Shown one piece after another: positions 8,362-16,450 of a stretch of DNA of 31,157 nt; the stretch's first letter is position 1, and each line of letters begins with the position of its first letter. Under the pieces are notes generated by a model. The model made no database searches, was not told the DNA's origin, and saw only the letters and a program-made list of their open reading frames with translations. The DNA is taken from positions 1-31,157 of the forward strand of contig CAZLGW010000051.1 in the NCBI GenBank assembly GCA_964559125.1. Reading direction: 5' to 3'. Origin of the DNA: Ravibacter sp964559125 (lineage in GTDB: Bacteria > Bacteroidota > Bacteroidia > Cytophagales > Spirosomataceae). A program made the position numbers and the translations under genes.

Positions 8362-10243
8362 CCTTCACCGCATCTAATTCAAAGACGATGAACCGCTCGG
8401 AGAGCAAATCCAGGTTTTCAGTTGCGTTGAGCAGGTAGTCCAGCTCCCCGCCCCGGTAGTAGGGCCTTAACACATACAGGAAATTCGACAGATCAAAATC
8501 CCGGTCTTTCACCTTGTCCTCTATGAGCTTTTCGGTAAACCCGCTTTTTAGAAACTCGTAGAACGTGTTGAAGGAGGGCGCTACGTCCGGGTTTTCCTCC
8601 AGGTGATCGTAGTAAAGGGTGAGCGCATTGGAAAGGGCCACGTATTCACTCCGGCGATAGGTTTCTGTATCCTTCTTCCAGAGCGCTAAGAGCAGCGTTT
8701 TAATGCTCTCCTTCTTCTCGGTATCCGGCCTGTTGCCATCTTCGGTGTAAAACGGGTTAAACCGGATCGGGTCTGATTCGCTGTAGCTGAAATAATACCC
8801 GTCTACCAGATCGCAAAGCCCTTTATAGGAATGCCCCACGTCCACTAATACGATATGGCTCCCCTGCTCGTAGTAGGTTCTGAGCATGTGATTGGTAAAA
8901 AAGCTCTTACCTGATCCCGACGGCCCCAAAATAAATTTATTCCGGTTGGTACAGATCCCTTTTTTGATCGGCTCATCGGAAATGTCCACATGCAAGGGTT
9001 TGCCCGTTAGCCGGTCGCCCAGACGCAGGCCTACCGGGCTGACTGAAGAGCAGTACCCGCTTTCCATGTTGATAAAACAAGCAGCCTGCTCAGCAAACGT
9101 CTCAAACGTCTCCTCCAGCGGAAAGTCGGCATGATTGCCCGGGATCCCCGCCCAGAAAATTTGCGGGGCCGAGACGGTTTCCAGCTTGGTGACCGCGTCC
9201 ATCTGGGCAATAGCGGAAGACACCTTGTTCTGGATCTCCTTCAACCTCTCCGGATCACTGGTCCATACCAATACGTTAAAATGCGCCCTGACAGGAAGCT
9301 TTTGCCCTTTGATCGCCTCATTTAAAAACTCGTTGGTAGCATCCAGGGCCAGGCTGTTTTCACGCGAGTAAGTGGCCAGTGATTGAAGCCGAAGCCGTTT
9401 GTTTTCCAGCTTCCGGATCGTTTTGGCCCCATCTTCCACGAAGAAATACTGGCTGTAAAGGTGATTGCAGTCCAGCAGCTGTCCCAAACTGGTCGCAAAG
9501 CCGGTACTGAAGCTGGTCCTGTCGGTGGAGTATTTCTCGTACCGGTGAAAGGGGGCGCAATACCCGGGAAGATCGGTCGTATCGGCCAGTGAGTAAAGCT
9601 GGCAATGATCATCCCCGATCCGGATCATATCCTCGAAGCGGATGTCTTCCAGCATGGGTGTCCCGCCGGTTTTACCAAGTTTACAGTAACTTTCCAGAAG
9701 GCCACAGTGCCCCGGTTGACTTAACAGGTCATCACCTCTGAGCTTGGTAAATGAGACAAACCCGGAATCTTCCAATATCCTTTGAAACTGGCCTGCACTG
9801 CTAAGGAAATCATTCAGCGCCTGAGGGCTCAAGGTTTCTTCAGGTACAATAGAAGAGGCGATCAGGTTAGAAAATAGCACGCTTCCCGCTCGTCTTTTGG
9901 CGGGCTTTTTAGTGATCATGACATAACAATCATGATCCAAAAACGGCCGCTCGTTAAAGAAACGTTCGCTGCTTCGCGAGAGAAAACTATCCCCGGTGTT
10001 ACTAAAATCTGCCTCGTACCGGCTCTCAAAAAACCAGTCCTGCTTACAGACCACCGTATGGGCCGGAAGGACTTTCAGCGCTTTTACCCATGCCTGGTGA
10101 AAGGCAGTATATTCGAGCGATGAAAGCGTAAACAATTCCGGCAGTTTGACCCGGAAGGCCACAGTAACATCCCCTTGCCTGGACAAAATGGAGTCGTGCT
10201 CCACATCCAGGATCGGCCATAAATCACGCAATGTCTTTTCCAT
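8362..10243 (-). CDS. traG: traG 5' exon (N-terminal part of the conjugation ATPase)
   Basis: This is the first 627 codons plus one base of traG, the VirB4-type ATPase that powers assembly of the mating apparatus at the inner membrane. It opens MEKTLRDLWPILDVEHDSIL, a typical TraG start. The Walker A motif GPSGSGKSFFTN lies at about residues 440-451. The exon ends ..FELDAVK plus G at 8362, where the intron begins; read through, the frame stops after ten more codons (GAHEMAA). The first 20 bp overlap the end of traF. Walker A here and Walker B in the 3' exon means the unspliced product cannot be an active ATPase. Confidence 0.93.
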
Positions 10244-10568
10244 CTTTGGTAAATAGTTTTCTGGATGCCACTTTCACATATTTCGGAAGCCTTTTGCGCG
10301 CCAGATGCCGGGTCAATCCATGCTCTCCGTATCGATCACTCAGGTGATAAATCCCAAGGATTCCGGGAAGTCCCAATGCAACCACAGTTCCCAGACACCA
10401 ATACGTGTTGACGCCCATCCCGTAGAGCAAGGCATAGAGTAAAAGCAGGCCAATAGCCAGTACAGCTACATACCAGATGTACTGGGATTTGAGCCCTTTA
10501 AAAAGGATCGGTCTACCGATGCCTTTATTGATCGTGTAGCTTGTTTCAGGTACCATTTTCTCTCTCAA
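10224..10568 (-). CDS. traF: Conjugative transposon protein TraF (DUF4133)
   Basis: The protein has 114 residues from this start, or 110 if the ATG four codons later (MVPETSYTINKGIG) is used, which looks more like relatives. The pattern YTINKGIGRPILFKGLKSQYI followed by two closely spaced membrane helices (about 30-50 and 55-77) and a basic cytoplasmic tail is characteristic of the DUF4133/TraF family, a VirB3-like inner-membrane partner of the TraG ATPase. It overlaps traG by 20 bp and follows traE by 9 bp. Confidence 0.9.
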   Translation of the reverse strand: MREKMVPETSYTINKGIGRPILFKGLKSQYIWYVAVLAIGLLLLYALLYGMGVNTYWCLGTVVALGLPGILGIYHLSDRYGEHGLTRHLARKRLPKYVKVASRKLFTKDGKDIA

Positions 10569-10577
10569 CGGTTGTTA

Positions 10578-10892
10578 TTATACGCCAAAGAAAGATTGTA
10601 GCACCGTCGCTACTACGACCAGGAAAATACAGCTGCCAAACCAGGCGGCTGCCACCTTTCCCGTATCCGGTTCCCCGGCATTCCATTTCTGGAACACCTT
10701 CACTCCGCCTATCAGGCCCACCACCGCCCCGATGGCATACATCAGGTTGGTGCCCGGTTCAAAATAAGACCTGACCTGTGAATCCGCTTCGTTGATCCCG
10801 GCCGCACCGTCTTGGGCTACCGCCGTTAATGTGCTGACCACACTTGCTAACAGGAGCATTCCTTTTCTCCACACCGCTTTTCTCACTTGCAT
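10578..10892 (-). CDS. traE: Conjugative transposon protein TraE (DUF4134, VirB2-like)
   Basis: The protein has 104 residues: a signal peptide (about 1-27, ending AVAQ), a short loop, then two hydrophobic helices (NLMYAIGAVVGLIGGVKVFQ and WFGSCIFLVVVATVLQSFFG) joined by the polar segment KWNAGEPDTGKVAAA. This two-helix small protein is the DUF4134/TraE family, thought to be the VirB2-like pilus subunit of Bacteroidota conjugative elements. Its place directly before traF and traG is the conserved order. Confidence 0.9.
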   Translation of the reverse strand: MQVRKAVWRKGMLLLASVVSTLTAVAQDGAAGINEADSQVRSYFEPGTNLMYAIGAVVGLIGGVKVFQKWNAGEPDTGKVAAAWFGSCIFLVVVATVLQSFFGV

Positions 10893-10951
10893 ACCTGTTT
10901 ATGATTTTAGAGTTGAACAAATACGTTTTTTTAAAAGTAAAAATGGCTTCG

Positions 10952-11413
10952 TCAAACCGCCTCCTTCCAAATCTCAACCCGTTCTACAACATGGAGGGGG
11001 ACGAAGCCATATCGTTCGCATTCCGAGTTAATCAGCCTTTCGACAAGGCTCCGAAATGGCTGGGCTGAAAAGCCCGGGTATTCTTTTAGGGTCATCCGCA
11101 AAAGCAGCAGCAGGTCTTCCCTTGGATATTCCTTTTCAGCCGCTTCCTCTAGCGAGCTGGTCAATGCGTTGCAAAGCCTCTCTACTTGCTGCGTCAATTC
11201 CTGAAGGTTGTTTCCATTACTCGGCACCATACCTTTAGAGGACTGTTCCTTGGAGTGTTGAGCTGGATAGTTCTTGATCTCACTAGCTGAAATACGCCCC
11301 CGGAACTGGTAGATTTCCTTCTTATAATACCGGACCACAATCACCAGGTAATAGACTGCCAGCACAAAGCCCAACAGGATTAGGTAGATTTTCCAAAGTT
11401 CAAGTGTTGACAT
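10952..11413 (-). CDS. Membrane-anchored protein of unknown function at the head of the tra operon
   Basis: The protein has 153 residues. It has one N-terminal membrane helix (about 7-29, IYLILLGFVLAVYYLVIVVRYY), a low-complexity linker (about 45-70) and a C-terminal helical part with EYPREDLLLLLRMTLKEYPG and LVERLINSECERYGFVPL. I do not recognise the family. The soluble part should face the cytoplasm because of the positive residues after the helix. It lies 59 bp upstream of traE and may be the first gene of the tra transcript, in the place where other elements carry traA-traD; none of those, nor a relaxase, is visible here. Confidence 0.7.
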   Translation of the reverse strand: MSTLELWKIYLILLGFVLAVYYLVIVVRYYKKEIYQFRGRISASEIKNYPAQHSKEQSSKGMVPSNGNNLQELTQQVERLCNALTSSLEEAAEKEYPREDLLLLLRMTLKEYPGFSAQPFRSLVERLINSECERYGFVPLHVVERVEIWKEAV

Positions 11414-11541
11414 AGCCTATCGGTTTGTTTAGGTTGTTTTTATCAAACATTACCTGACAAAATTGGCCTGTCCGAATAAGTTGTTTTCACAACCTGTACC
11501 CAAGTTGGGTATTATTTTTCTGATTAAATGCGCGCTCAACC

Positions 11542-12423
11542 TCAATAGCCTCCTTCATCGGCTGCATCCATCCGCTCGATCAGTTTTTCCCTCAAGCGGT
11601 CAAGAAAAGGGGTACGGTTTTTCTTTCGTCCCCTTAGTTCCAGGAAAGTCCGGTACACATTCCCCAACGGCATTTGAAAAACCTCTTCAAATAAACCGGC
11701 GATGGTTTTAACCTCTGCAGATCCGTTATTGAAGCCTCCGGCGCTTTGCAAGGCGTAAACCAGTTCGGTCAGATCTGTCTTGCTGGCTGTCCAATAAAGT
11801 GGCCGATCAGAAGTTTCGGCCTCGAACCGGGATTGATTGGGCTGTTCGCCGGAGTTTTCAAGAACACCTATAAGATATGCAGCCAGCCGCTCATTGGCTA
11901 TCATTCTTGACAGCTTAAAATCATGGCTGGTGGAAAACTCAGGATCCCGGTCAAAAAAGTAACTGTCCGAGGTCAGGTCAGCATGCTGCGGGCAGCGCAG
12001 AAAATACTGACGGTCCAGGTAGGTTTTTCCGGCTTTGTAGTATTGGTAAAAGTCCATACTACGCTCGTAGGAAGCATAGATATTTTCCAGTTCCCGGCTA
12101 TAGTAGGCTTCCAGCTTTTCCGGCCCCCCGAAAGGTTTTTGGCTTTCCAGCTGGTAGCGTTTTTGATAGTAAATGAGTTGGGAGAGGATTCTTGGTTTGG
12201 TTACTTTAAAGAAGCGGATTTCTGCTTCCGGTGTTGGCGGCGGATGTTTCCTGAAAAATTCCTTTAACCGCCCTTCGTAAGTGACGCAGCGCTCTACCGC
12301 CTGCTCAAGCTGTTGCAGTGTCGGCGGGCTCTCTGTGAGAAGGTGTTTTAATTCAAGTGTAAGTTTGCTTTCTAAATCGTTGCTGAAATTTTCCATAGCG
12401 CTCTCATCTCCATTCTTTTTCAC
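11542..12423 (-). CDS. rteC: RteC-family regulatory protein
   Basis: The protein has 293 residues from this start; a second ATG ten codons later (MENFSNDLE) is also possible. The C-terminal third contains LYWTASKTDLTELVYALQSA, GGFNNGSAEVKTIAGLFEE and YRTFLELRGRKKNRTPFLDR, the signature of the RteC family. In CTnDOT, RteC activates the excision operon in response to tetracycline signalling by RteA/RteB. Here no tetracycline resistance gene or intact RteA/RteB lies nearby, so the trigger is unknown. The gene is 128 bp upstream of the small membrane protein gene and divergent from ardC. Confidence 0.87.
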   Translation of the reverse strand: MKKNGDESAMENFSNDLESKLTLELKHLLTESPPTLQQLEQAVERCVTYEGRLKEFFRKHPPPTPEAEIRFFKVTKPRILSQLIYYQKRYQLESQKPFGGPEKLEAYYSRELENIYASYERSMDFYQYYKAGKTYLDRQYFLRCPQHADLTSDSYFFDRDPEFSTSHDFKLSRMIANERLAAYLIGVLENSGEQPNQSRFEAETSDRPLYWTASKTDLTELVYALQSAGGFNNGSAEVKTIAGLFEEVFQMPLGNVYRTFLELRGRKKNRTPFLDRLREKLIERMDAADEGGY

Positions 12424-12748
12424 GTTCGGTATTCAAATAAAAAACATATAAATCTACCTGTAAAGTACCCTGTTGGTATCAGCACCGATTCAAGGGTTTA
12501 ACATCCTTTTCTCTTACCGGTTAACAATTCCGTCACCGCTCCAAAGCCCTTAGAAATCCCTTTTAAAAGCGTCCCATCACGATCAGAATTCAATTACGGT
12601 GAAAGGTAGCACCTGGCTTTAGGGAAGCCGCGGCAAAAGCGTTCGGCATAAACGGTACCCCCTTGTCAGGAACCCCCAATTATTCCGTTTCCTTTTGCCT
12701 TGTTCCCCGCCCCGGTGCAGCGGTAAGCACCCTAATTAAATTCTTAAA
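12424..12748. other. Intergenic region between divergent rteC and ardC
   Basis: These 325 bp must hold the start signals for both rteC (minus) and ardC (plus). I see no coding potential and no exact TAnnTTTG -7 element at the expected place for either gene. Scattered CCCCC-type runs and a TACCGGTTAAC segment occur, but no inverted repeat strong enough to name an operator or origin of transfer. Confidence 0.5.
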
Positions 12749-13735
12749 ATGATCATGGGAACGCTTAAAACAAAAAGAAGATTTCAAGGGGGTAACTCCG
12801 CACGGCCTGCTACTTCGGCAAAAGCCGATCTTTACGAGAGGATCAACGAAATGATCCTGGAAAAACTTCGCCGGGGGACCGCTCCCTGGAAAATATCCTG
12901 GAGCTCTTACGGGCCAGCCCGAAACTACGTTTCTTCAAAACCCTACCGGGGCATTAACGCCCTGCTGCTAGGGTGTATGAACTACGAATACCCACTCTTT
13001 ATGACCTTTAACCAGATCAAAAACCTGGGCGGAACCTTGAAAAAAGGATCTAAAAGTCTTCCGGTGGTCTACTGGAAAAGATTGGTTTACGCAGCTGATT
13101 CGAAAGGTTCGACTACGAAAGCGCCTGAAAAAGAAAACGAAGATGTAAAGATCGTTCCGCTTTTAAAGCACTACAATGTATTTAACATTGCCTCAGTGGA
13201 AGGCATCGATTTTAAGCTACCAGCCAAGACGATCGCACACGATCCGGTACAGGCATGCGAAAAGATCATTGCCGGAATGCCCAATCCGCCTGTTATCCGC
13301 TTTACCGGCAACCAACCCTGTTACATTCCGGCAATTGACCAGGTCAAGGTACCGCCGATATCACGATTTGAGGGTGCCGGTGAATTTTACAATACCCTCT
13401 ATCATGAGTTATCGCACGCAACAGGACACGCCAGCAGGCTCGATAGGCCGACGCTTACCAACACGGCCCAATATGGCTCAGAAGTTTATTGCAAAGAAGA
13501 ATTGGTGGCTGAAATCTCCGCCTGTTTCTTATGCGGCCAGGCTGGCATCGACTGTCAGATCCTAGACAACAGCGCTTCTTACATCGGTCACTGGCTGGAA
13601 AAGCTGACCGGTTTGCTGGAAGAAAACCATAAGTTTTTTGTCCAGGCTTCCGGGCAGGCGCAAAAAGCAGCGGACTATATCCTGAATGACCAGGAAGATG
13701 TAGACGCTGATGATAAAGATGCATCACCGGATTGA
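12749..13735 (+). CDS. ardC: ArdC-family antirestriction protein with zincin-like protease domain
   Basis: The protein has 328 residues. The N-terminal DUF1738-type domain (about 25-150) includes YERINEMILEKLRRGTAPWK and YRGINALLLGC, the part that binds single-stranded DNA in ArdC proteins. The C-terminal zincin-like domain has HELSHATGH at 219-227 (His219, Glu220, His223) and a likely third ligand Glu255 in KEELVAEISA. ArdC protects incoming conjugated DNA from restriction in the recipient. The first ATG is used, with a second ATG two codons later. The tail is acidic (DVDADDKDASPD). It is divergent from rteC and followed by a hairpin. Confidence 0.9.
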   Translation: MIMGTLKTKRRFQGGNSARPATSAKADLYERINEMILEKLRRGTAPWKISWSSYGPARNYVSSKPYRGINALLLGCMNYEYPLFMTFNQIKNLGGTLKKGSKSLPVVYWKRLVYAADSKGSTTKAPEKENEDVKIVPLLKHYNVFNIASVEGIDFKLPAKTIAHDPVQACEKIIAGMPNPPVIRFTGNQPCYIPAIDQVKVPPISRFEGAGEFYNTLYHELSHATGHASRLDRPTLTNTAQYGSEVYCKEELVAEISACFLCGQAGIDCQILDNSASYIGHWLEKLTGLLEENHKFFVQASGQAQKAADYILNDQEDVDADDKDASPD

Positions 13736-13749
13736 AAGCAGCCACCTAC

Positions 13750-13780
13750 AGGGGGTACCGTTACCCTTACGGCACCCCCT
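13750..13780 (+). terminator. Hairpin terminator after ardC
   Basis: An 11-bp stem with one mismatch is formed by AGGGGGTACCG (13750-13760) and CGGCACCCCCT (13770-13780) with a 9-nt loop. It begins 15 bp after the ardC stop. Only a weak T-rich stretch follows (AAATTTC), so termination strength is uncertain. Confidence 0.6.
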
Positions 13781-13795
13781 AAATTTCATCTAAAG

Positions 13796-13828
13796 TCTGG
13801 TTAAACGTGTTTAGTCTTGCTATCTTTG
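13796..13828 (+). promoter_or_regulatory. Bacteroidota-type promoter upstream of the HhH gene
   Basis: TATCTTTG at 13821-13828 is an exact match to the TAnnTTTG -7 element used by the Bacteroidota primary sigma factor. TCTG at 13796-13799, 21 bp upstream, is a one-mismatch -33 element (TTTG). Transcription would start near 13835, leaving a leader of about 215 nt before the ATG at 14051. Confidence 0.6.
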
Positions 13829-13909
13829 AGGCAGAAAAATATTAGTAGCGACAGCTATTTTCTTTGGGTCCTAAAACCGCCAGAATAAATCCCCACAAGA
13901 GAGAATAAG

Positions 13910-14004
13910 CTGACGCTCACGCTACGCGTGGGCTCAGTTTACCGTGCGTGCGGGCGCTTGGCGGTGCCTGGGACTCGGATGGCTGATGTCCCACGCTGCT
14001 TTTT
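13910..14004 (+). promoter_or_regulatory. Structured leader with two hairpins, the second terminator-like
   Basis: The first hairpin (13910-13937) pairs CTGA-GCTCACGC with GCGTGGGC-TCAG around a TAC loop, with one bulged C and one G-T pair. The second pairs TGGGAC (13969-13974) with GTCCCA (13988-13993) and is followed by CGCTGC and a run of five T (14000-14004), which resembles an intrinsic terminator. Both lie between the predicted promoter and the HhH gene, so an attenuation-type control is possible. This is inference from base pairing only. Confidence 0.45.
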
Positions 14005-14050
14005 GCTCTCAATCCACCGCTTCGGGACGGGCGACTTTATCTCTACTACA

Positions 14051-14287
14051 ATGAAAAAAGAACAGTTCCCTGAGGCCATTCTGCATGAGCCGATTTCATC
14101 GTTAGAGTTTTCCGAGGAATTTAAAGCGGTAACCCATAGGGCGGGTTACAGTACGCTTGCTGAGATGCTTACGCGCAAGAACCCTTATAAACTATTGAAG
14201 CACCCGGGGTTTGGATACCGGATGCTGGCAGAGTACTTTACTTTTTTAGTAGACAATAAAATGAGTTATTATCTTCAGCCAAGATAA
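14051..14287 (+). CDS. Small HhH protein resembling RNA polymerase alpha C-terminal domain
   Basis: The protein has 78 residues from MKKEQFPEAI. An open frame continues upstream, but the ATG at 14051 is preferred because the protein body begins there. The segment STLAEMLTRKNPYKLLKHPG followed by FGYRMLAEYFTFL matches the helix-hairpin-helix fold of alpha-CTD-like proteins (compare TLxELL..DLLKIxxFGxxSLxEI). Such short proteins accompany Bacteroidota mobile elements; their function is not established, though binding DNA is likely from the fold. Its last 13 bp overlap, tail to tail, the remnant of an RteC-like gene on the other strand. A truncated second copy of its end lies at 16302-16330. Confidence 0.75.
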   Translation: MKKEQFPEAILHEPISSLEFSEEFKAVTHRAGYSTLAEMLTRKNPYKLLKHPGFGYRMLAEYFTFLVDNKMSYYLQPR

Positions 14288-14392
14288 TTCTCTGTGTCCT
14301 TAACCATTGCTTTTAAAAGCTTTCGGACTTCCTCTACGGCGTTGTCCCCCGGCTCCTGGGCTTTGGTTTTAAAACTACCCGGGCTGATGCGG
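14244..14392. repeat. Imperfect direct repeat, copy A (149 bp)
   Basis: This copy matches 16302-16450 over 149 bp without gaps, with about 16 mismatches by hand count (about 89%). It covers the 3' end of the intact HhH gene and the 3' end of an RteC-like gene on the minus strand. Similarity stops abruptly at GATGCGG, where histidine-kinase-like coding sequence begins. Confidence 0.88.
14275..14392 (-). pseudogene. 3' fragment of a gene homologous to the 372-residue gene at 16327-17445
   Basis: The minus strand encodes RISPGSFKTKAQEPGDNAVE, then EVRKLLKAMVKDTENYLG and a TGA. The intact gene at 16327-17445 ends with the same text plus two residues (WS). The frame is kept, with mostly silent or conservative changes, but the 5' portion (more than 330 codons) is gone; beyond 14392 the sequence becomes an unrelated kinase remnant on the other strand. 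It is therefore a truncation product of a rearrangement and not an independent gene. Confidence 0.82.
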
Positions 14393-14807
14393 AAATCGCC
14401 TACAACAAGGGTATTTTACCCCTGCGCCATACCGACGAGCCCGTCCTCTATACTGATGAAAACATACTTGTCACGATCCCTTGCTACCTGGTCGATAGCG
14501 CCGTGAAAAATATGATATACCCCACAGGCTGCCTGCCGAAGTCGGTCAGGAAAGACCGCTACCTTACCGTTACGGTACAGGATTCTGGACCGGGAATGCC
14601 CTGGGGAATAGGAAAATCGATGAAACGGCCTTTCATGAAGAAACGAAAATCGCCGGGAAAGGATACTGCTATAAAATTATACTCCATCTCATCGAGCTCA
14701 TCTACGCCGACCTCGAGCTCGAAAATTCCCCCGGGATGCAGGTTCGCAGTACGCTTAATTATATCACCGGATTGGATACCGGCGGTTCCGGCTCGGCAAA
14801 ATCCTGA
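14392..14807 (+). pseudogene. Histidine kinase C-terminal remnant, frameshifted
   Basis: From 14392 the plus frame reads EIAYNKGILPLRHTDEPVLY, TDENILVTIPCYLVDSAVKN and, further on, LTVTVQDSGPGMP. These resemble the region before the N box, the N box and the G1 box of HATPase_c domains. The frame then shifts by -1 and continues IDETAFHEETKIAGKGYCYK (G2-like), then IILHLIELIYADLELEN and a stop at 14807. The kinase start, sensor and His-box parts are absent. RteA, the sensor kinase acting with RteB and RteC in conjugative transposons, is one candidate ancestor, but the remnant is too short to assign. It starts exactly where repeat copy A ends. Confidence 0.65.
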
Positions 14808-14848
14808 CGGACAATTCGTGATCTGTGCCCGATCTGCGCACTTGCCAG

Positions 14849-16129
14849 CTACGGGAGAGCGCTTACGGTGACTTTCGCGGGCTCGCCGAAATACTGCCAG
14901 GCTGCTTCTGCCCTTTCCGGCTCAAAACGATCTCTGAATACGATAAAACGGTATCTGAGAGTATAGGTTTTACCCGGAAGCAATACCCAATCCCTGTCTT
15001 TTGTCGGAGCGAACATCGCAAATACCTCCCCGCCCGCTACCGAGCTCTCCGGCCAGATACGCAGCGGCTCAGGATGATTGTAGTTGGATGGGTGTGACAG
15101 CATCACAGCTCCCCCATAGTCATGATCCAACGCCCCCTGGACTCCGTACCACCGGGCTGATGTTCCGTCTGCGCCTTTGCGGGTACGGCCCTCCGAGGTA
15201 AGCACCTCGCTATTGTCCTTGTTCCACTTCTCAGTAGCGCGCCATCCCAGACCTGCATAGCGATACTCCAGAATGTGAAAGGGGCTTCCGCCAGCACAGT
15301 TCAATTCACTGATAAAATCAACCAGGTAATAGCCCTGATCTTCTTTCGGGCGATATACCCTCACGGTCTGAAGCTCGTGGAGGGCGACCTTGTGGGTGCG
15401 GTCCCGTTTAATCGCCACATGTTCATGCTGCGCTCGGAACTCCGCATATACAGGCCCCTCCGTTACCGATACAAATCCGGAGAAGCGTACCGTTCCTTTT
15501 TTTCTTTTCAGGTTCCAAAAATCGAGCGTATCTCCTTCAAAAAGCACGTTGGTCCACGGATTCCATATTCCGTAGTGGTGGTAATGGTCCGGGGCATGAA
15601 TACGCGTCAGCGCATGCCCATGAGGAGTCCACAGCGGATGAATAAAGCCGCTTCTTCCGTATGAGGAATCGACGCCTGCAGGCGGATAAGCGATTTGAAA
15701 TCTATATTGCAGAAGGCGTTGTTTGCCAGCGCGGATAGTCAGCGTTCCTTCGCCCCTGTCTGCCACGATAGGCTCGAACGTCAACGCTCGGGCTTTTACA
15801 AGCTCGAACCGACGTATTTCGCCTGACCGACTTCCCGGTTTTACCAACCAATGAACCGTTCTGCGCTCGCCTGAAACAATCTGAAACGGGATGCTCGTTC
15901 GCCCATTTTTATCCAATGCTACCAGTGTCAGCAAGGAGTCGGGCACAAAAGGAAGTCCGTCAAGGTCGGCCTGTACCGGAATATCCAGGCCGCGCGAATG
16001 ATGGGGCAGCACCACCTCGATCGCTGCAAATTTCTGAGCCTGGACAGGTCTGGGAAATAGCCCGGGCGCAAAGATAAACAGGAAACGGTAGGCCCAAACC
16101 AATTCTTTTCTGATAACGGAAGCGTTCAT
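14849..16129 (-). CDS. Secreted DUF6807 (PmoA-like) protein
   Basis: The protein has 426 residues with an N-terminal signal peptide (about 1-32, ending PRPVQAQ). The segment FIHPLWTPHGHALTRIHAPD followed by HYHHYGIWNPWTNV (about residues 162-196), and the later YRYAGLGWRATEKWNKDN and RWYGVQGALDHDYGGAVML, are recognised marks of the DUF6807 family, sometimes called PmoA-like though unrelated in function to methane oxidation. The many His residues suggest metal or substrate binding. Family members usually sit near sugar catabolism genes, so a periplasmic role in carbohydrate use is inferred. It lies alone between the two 149-bp repeats. Nothing in the frame indicates damage. Confidence 0.8.
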   Translation of the reverse strand: MNASVIRKELVWAYRFLFIFAPGLFPRPVQAQKFAAIEVVLPHHSRGLDIPVQADLDGLPFVPDSLLTLVALDKNGRTSIPFQIVSGERRTVHWLVKPGSRSGEIRRFELVKARALTFEPIVADRGEGTLTIRAGKQRLLQYRFQIAYPPAGVDSSYGRSGFIHPLWTPHGHALTRIHAPDHYHHYGIWNPWTNVLFEGDTLDFWNLKRKKGTVRFSGFVSVTEGPVYAEFRAQHEHVAIKRDRTHKVALHELQTVRVYRPKEDQGYYLVDFISELNCAGGSPFHILEYRYAGLGWRATEKWNKDNSEVLTSEGRTRKGADGTSARWYGVQGALDHDYGGAVMLSHPSNYNHPEPLRIWPESSVAGGEVFAMFAPTKDRDWVLLPGKTYTLRYRFIVFRDRFEPERAEAAWQYFGEPAKVTVSALP

Positions 16130-16301
16130 TTTGCGTTAATTAATTCCTTCATTATTTGAATGCAGGCACTTGGGGGCCGTTTTTCCACTGGCCAACAAGC
16201 CTAAAGACTTTCTTTATTCCCAGCCTCTTCCGCCCCCCGGAGATTTCTGCGCGACCTGTTGGGAAAAAATATTGCCGGTGTCCGAGTAAAAATGGGCATT
16301 A
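16130..16301. other. Intergenic spacer upstream of the DUF6807 gene
   Basis: These 172 bp separate the DUF6807 start from repeat copy B. They should carry the DUF6807 promoter on the minus strand. I see no clear promoter match, hairpin or open frame. Confidence 0.4.
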
Positions 16302-16450
16302 TTTTAGTAGACAATAAAATGAGTTACTAACTCCAGCCAAGATAATTTTCGGTATCCTTAACCATTGCTTTCAAGAGCTTGCGGACTTCCTGAACGGCAT
16401 TCTCCCCTGGCTCCTGGGCTTTGGTTTTAAAGCTACCCGGGCTAATGCGG
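16302..16450. repeat. Imperfect direct repeat, copy B (149 bp)
   Basis: This is the partner of 14244-14392. It begins with the last codons of an HhH gene (VDNKMSY then TAA at 16328-16330), whose 5' part is missing, and continues into the intact minus-strand gene 16327-17445. The two stops overlap tail to tail (TAG at 16327-16329 on minus, TAA at 16328-16330 on plus). Confidence 0.88.

Noticed and set aside
12424..12748. Possible origin of transfer between rteC and ardC
   Set aside because: No convincing inverted repeat or known nick-site sequence was found, and no relaxase gene is nearby.
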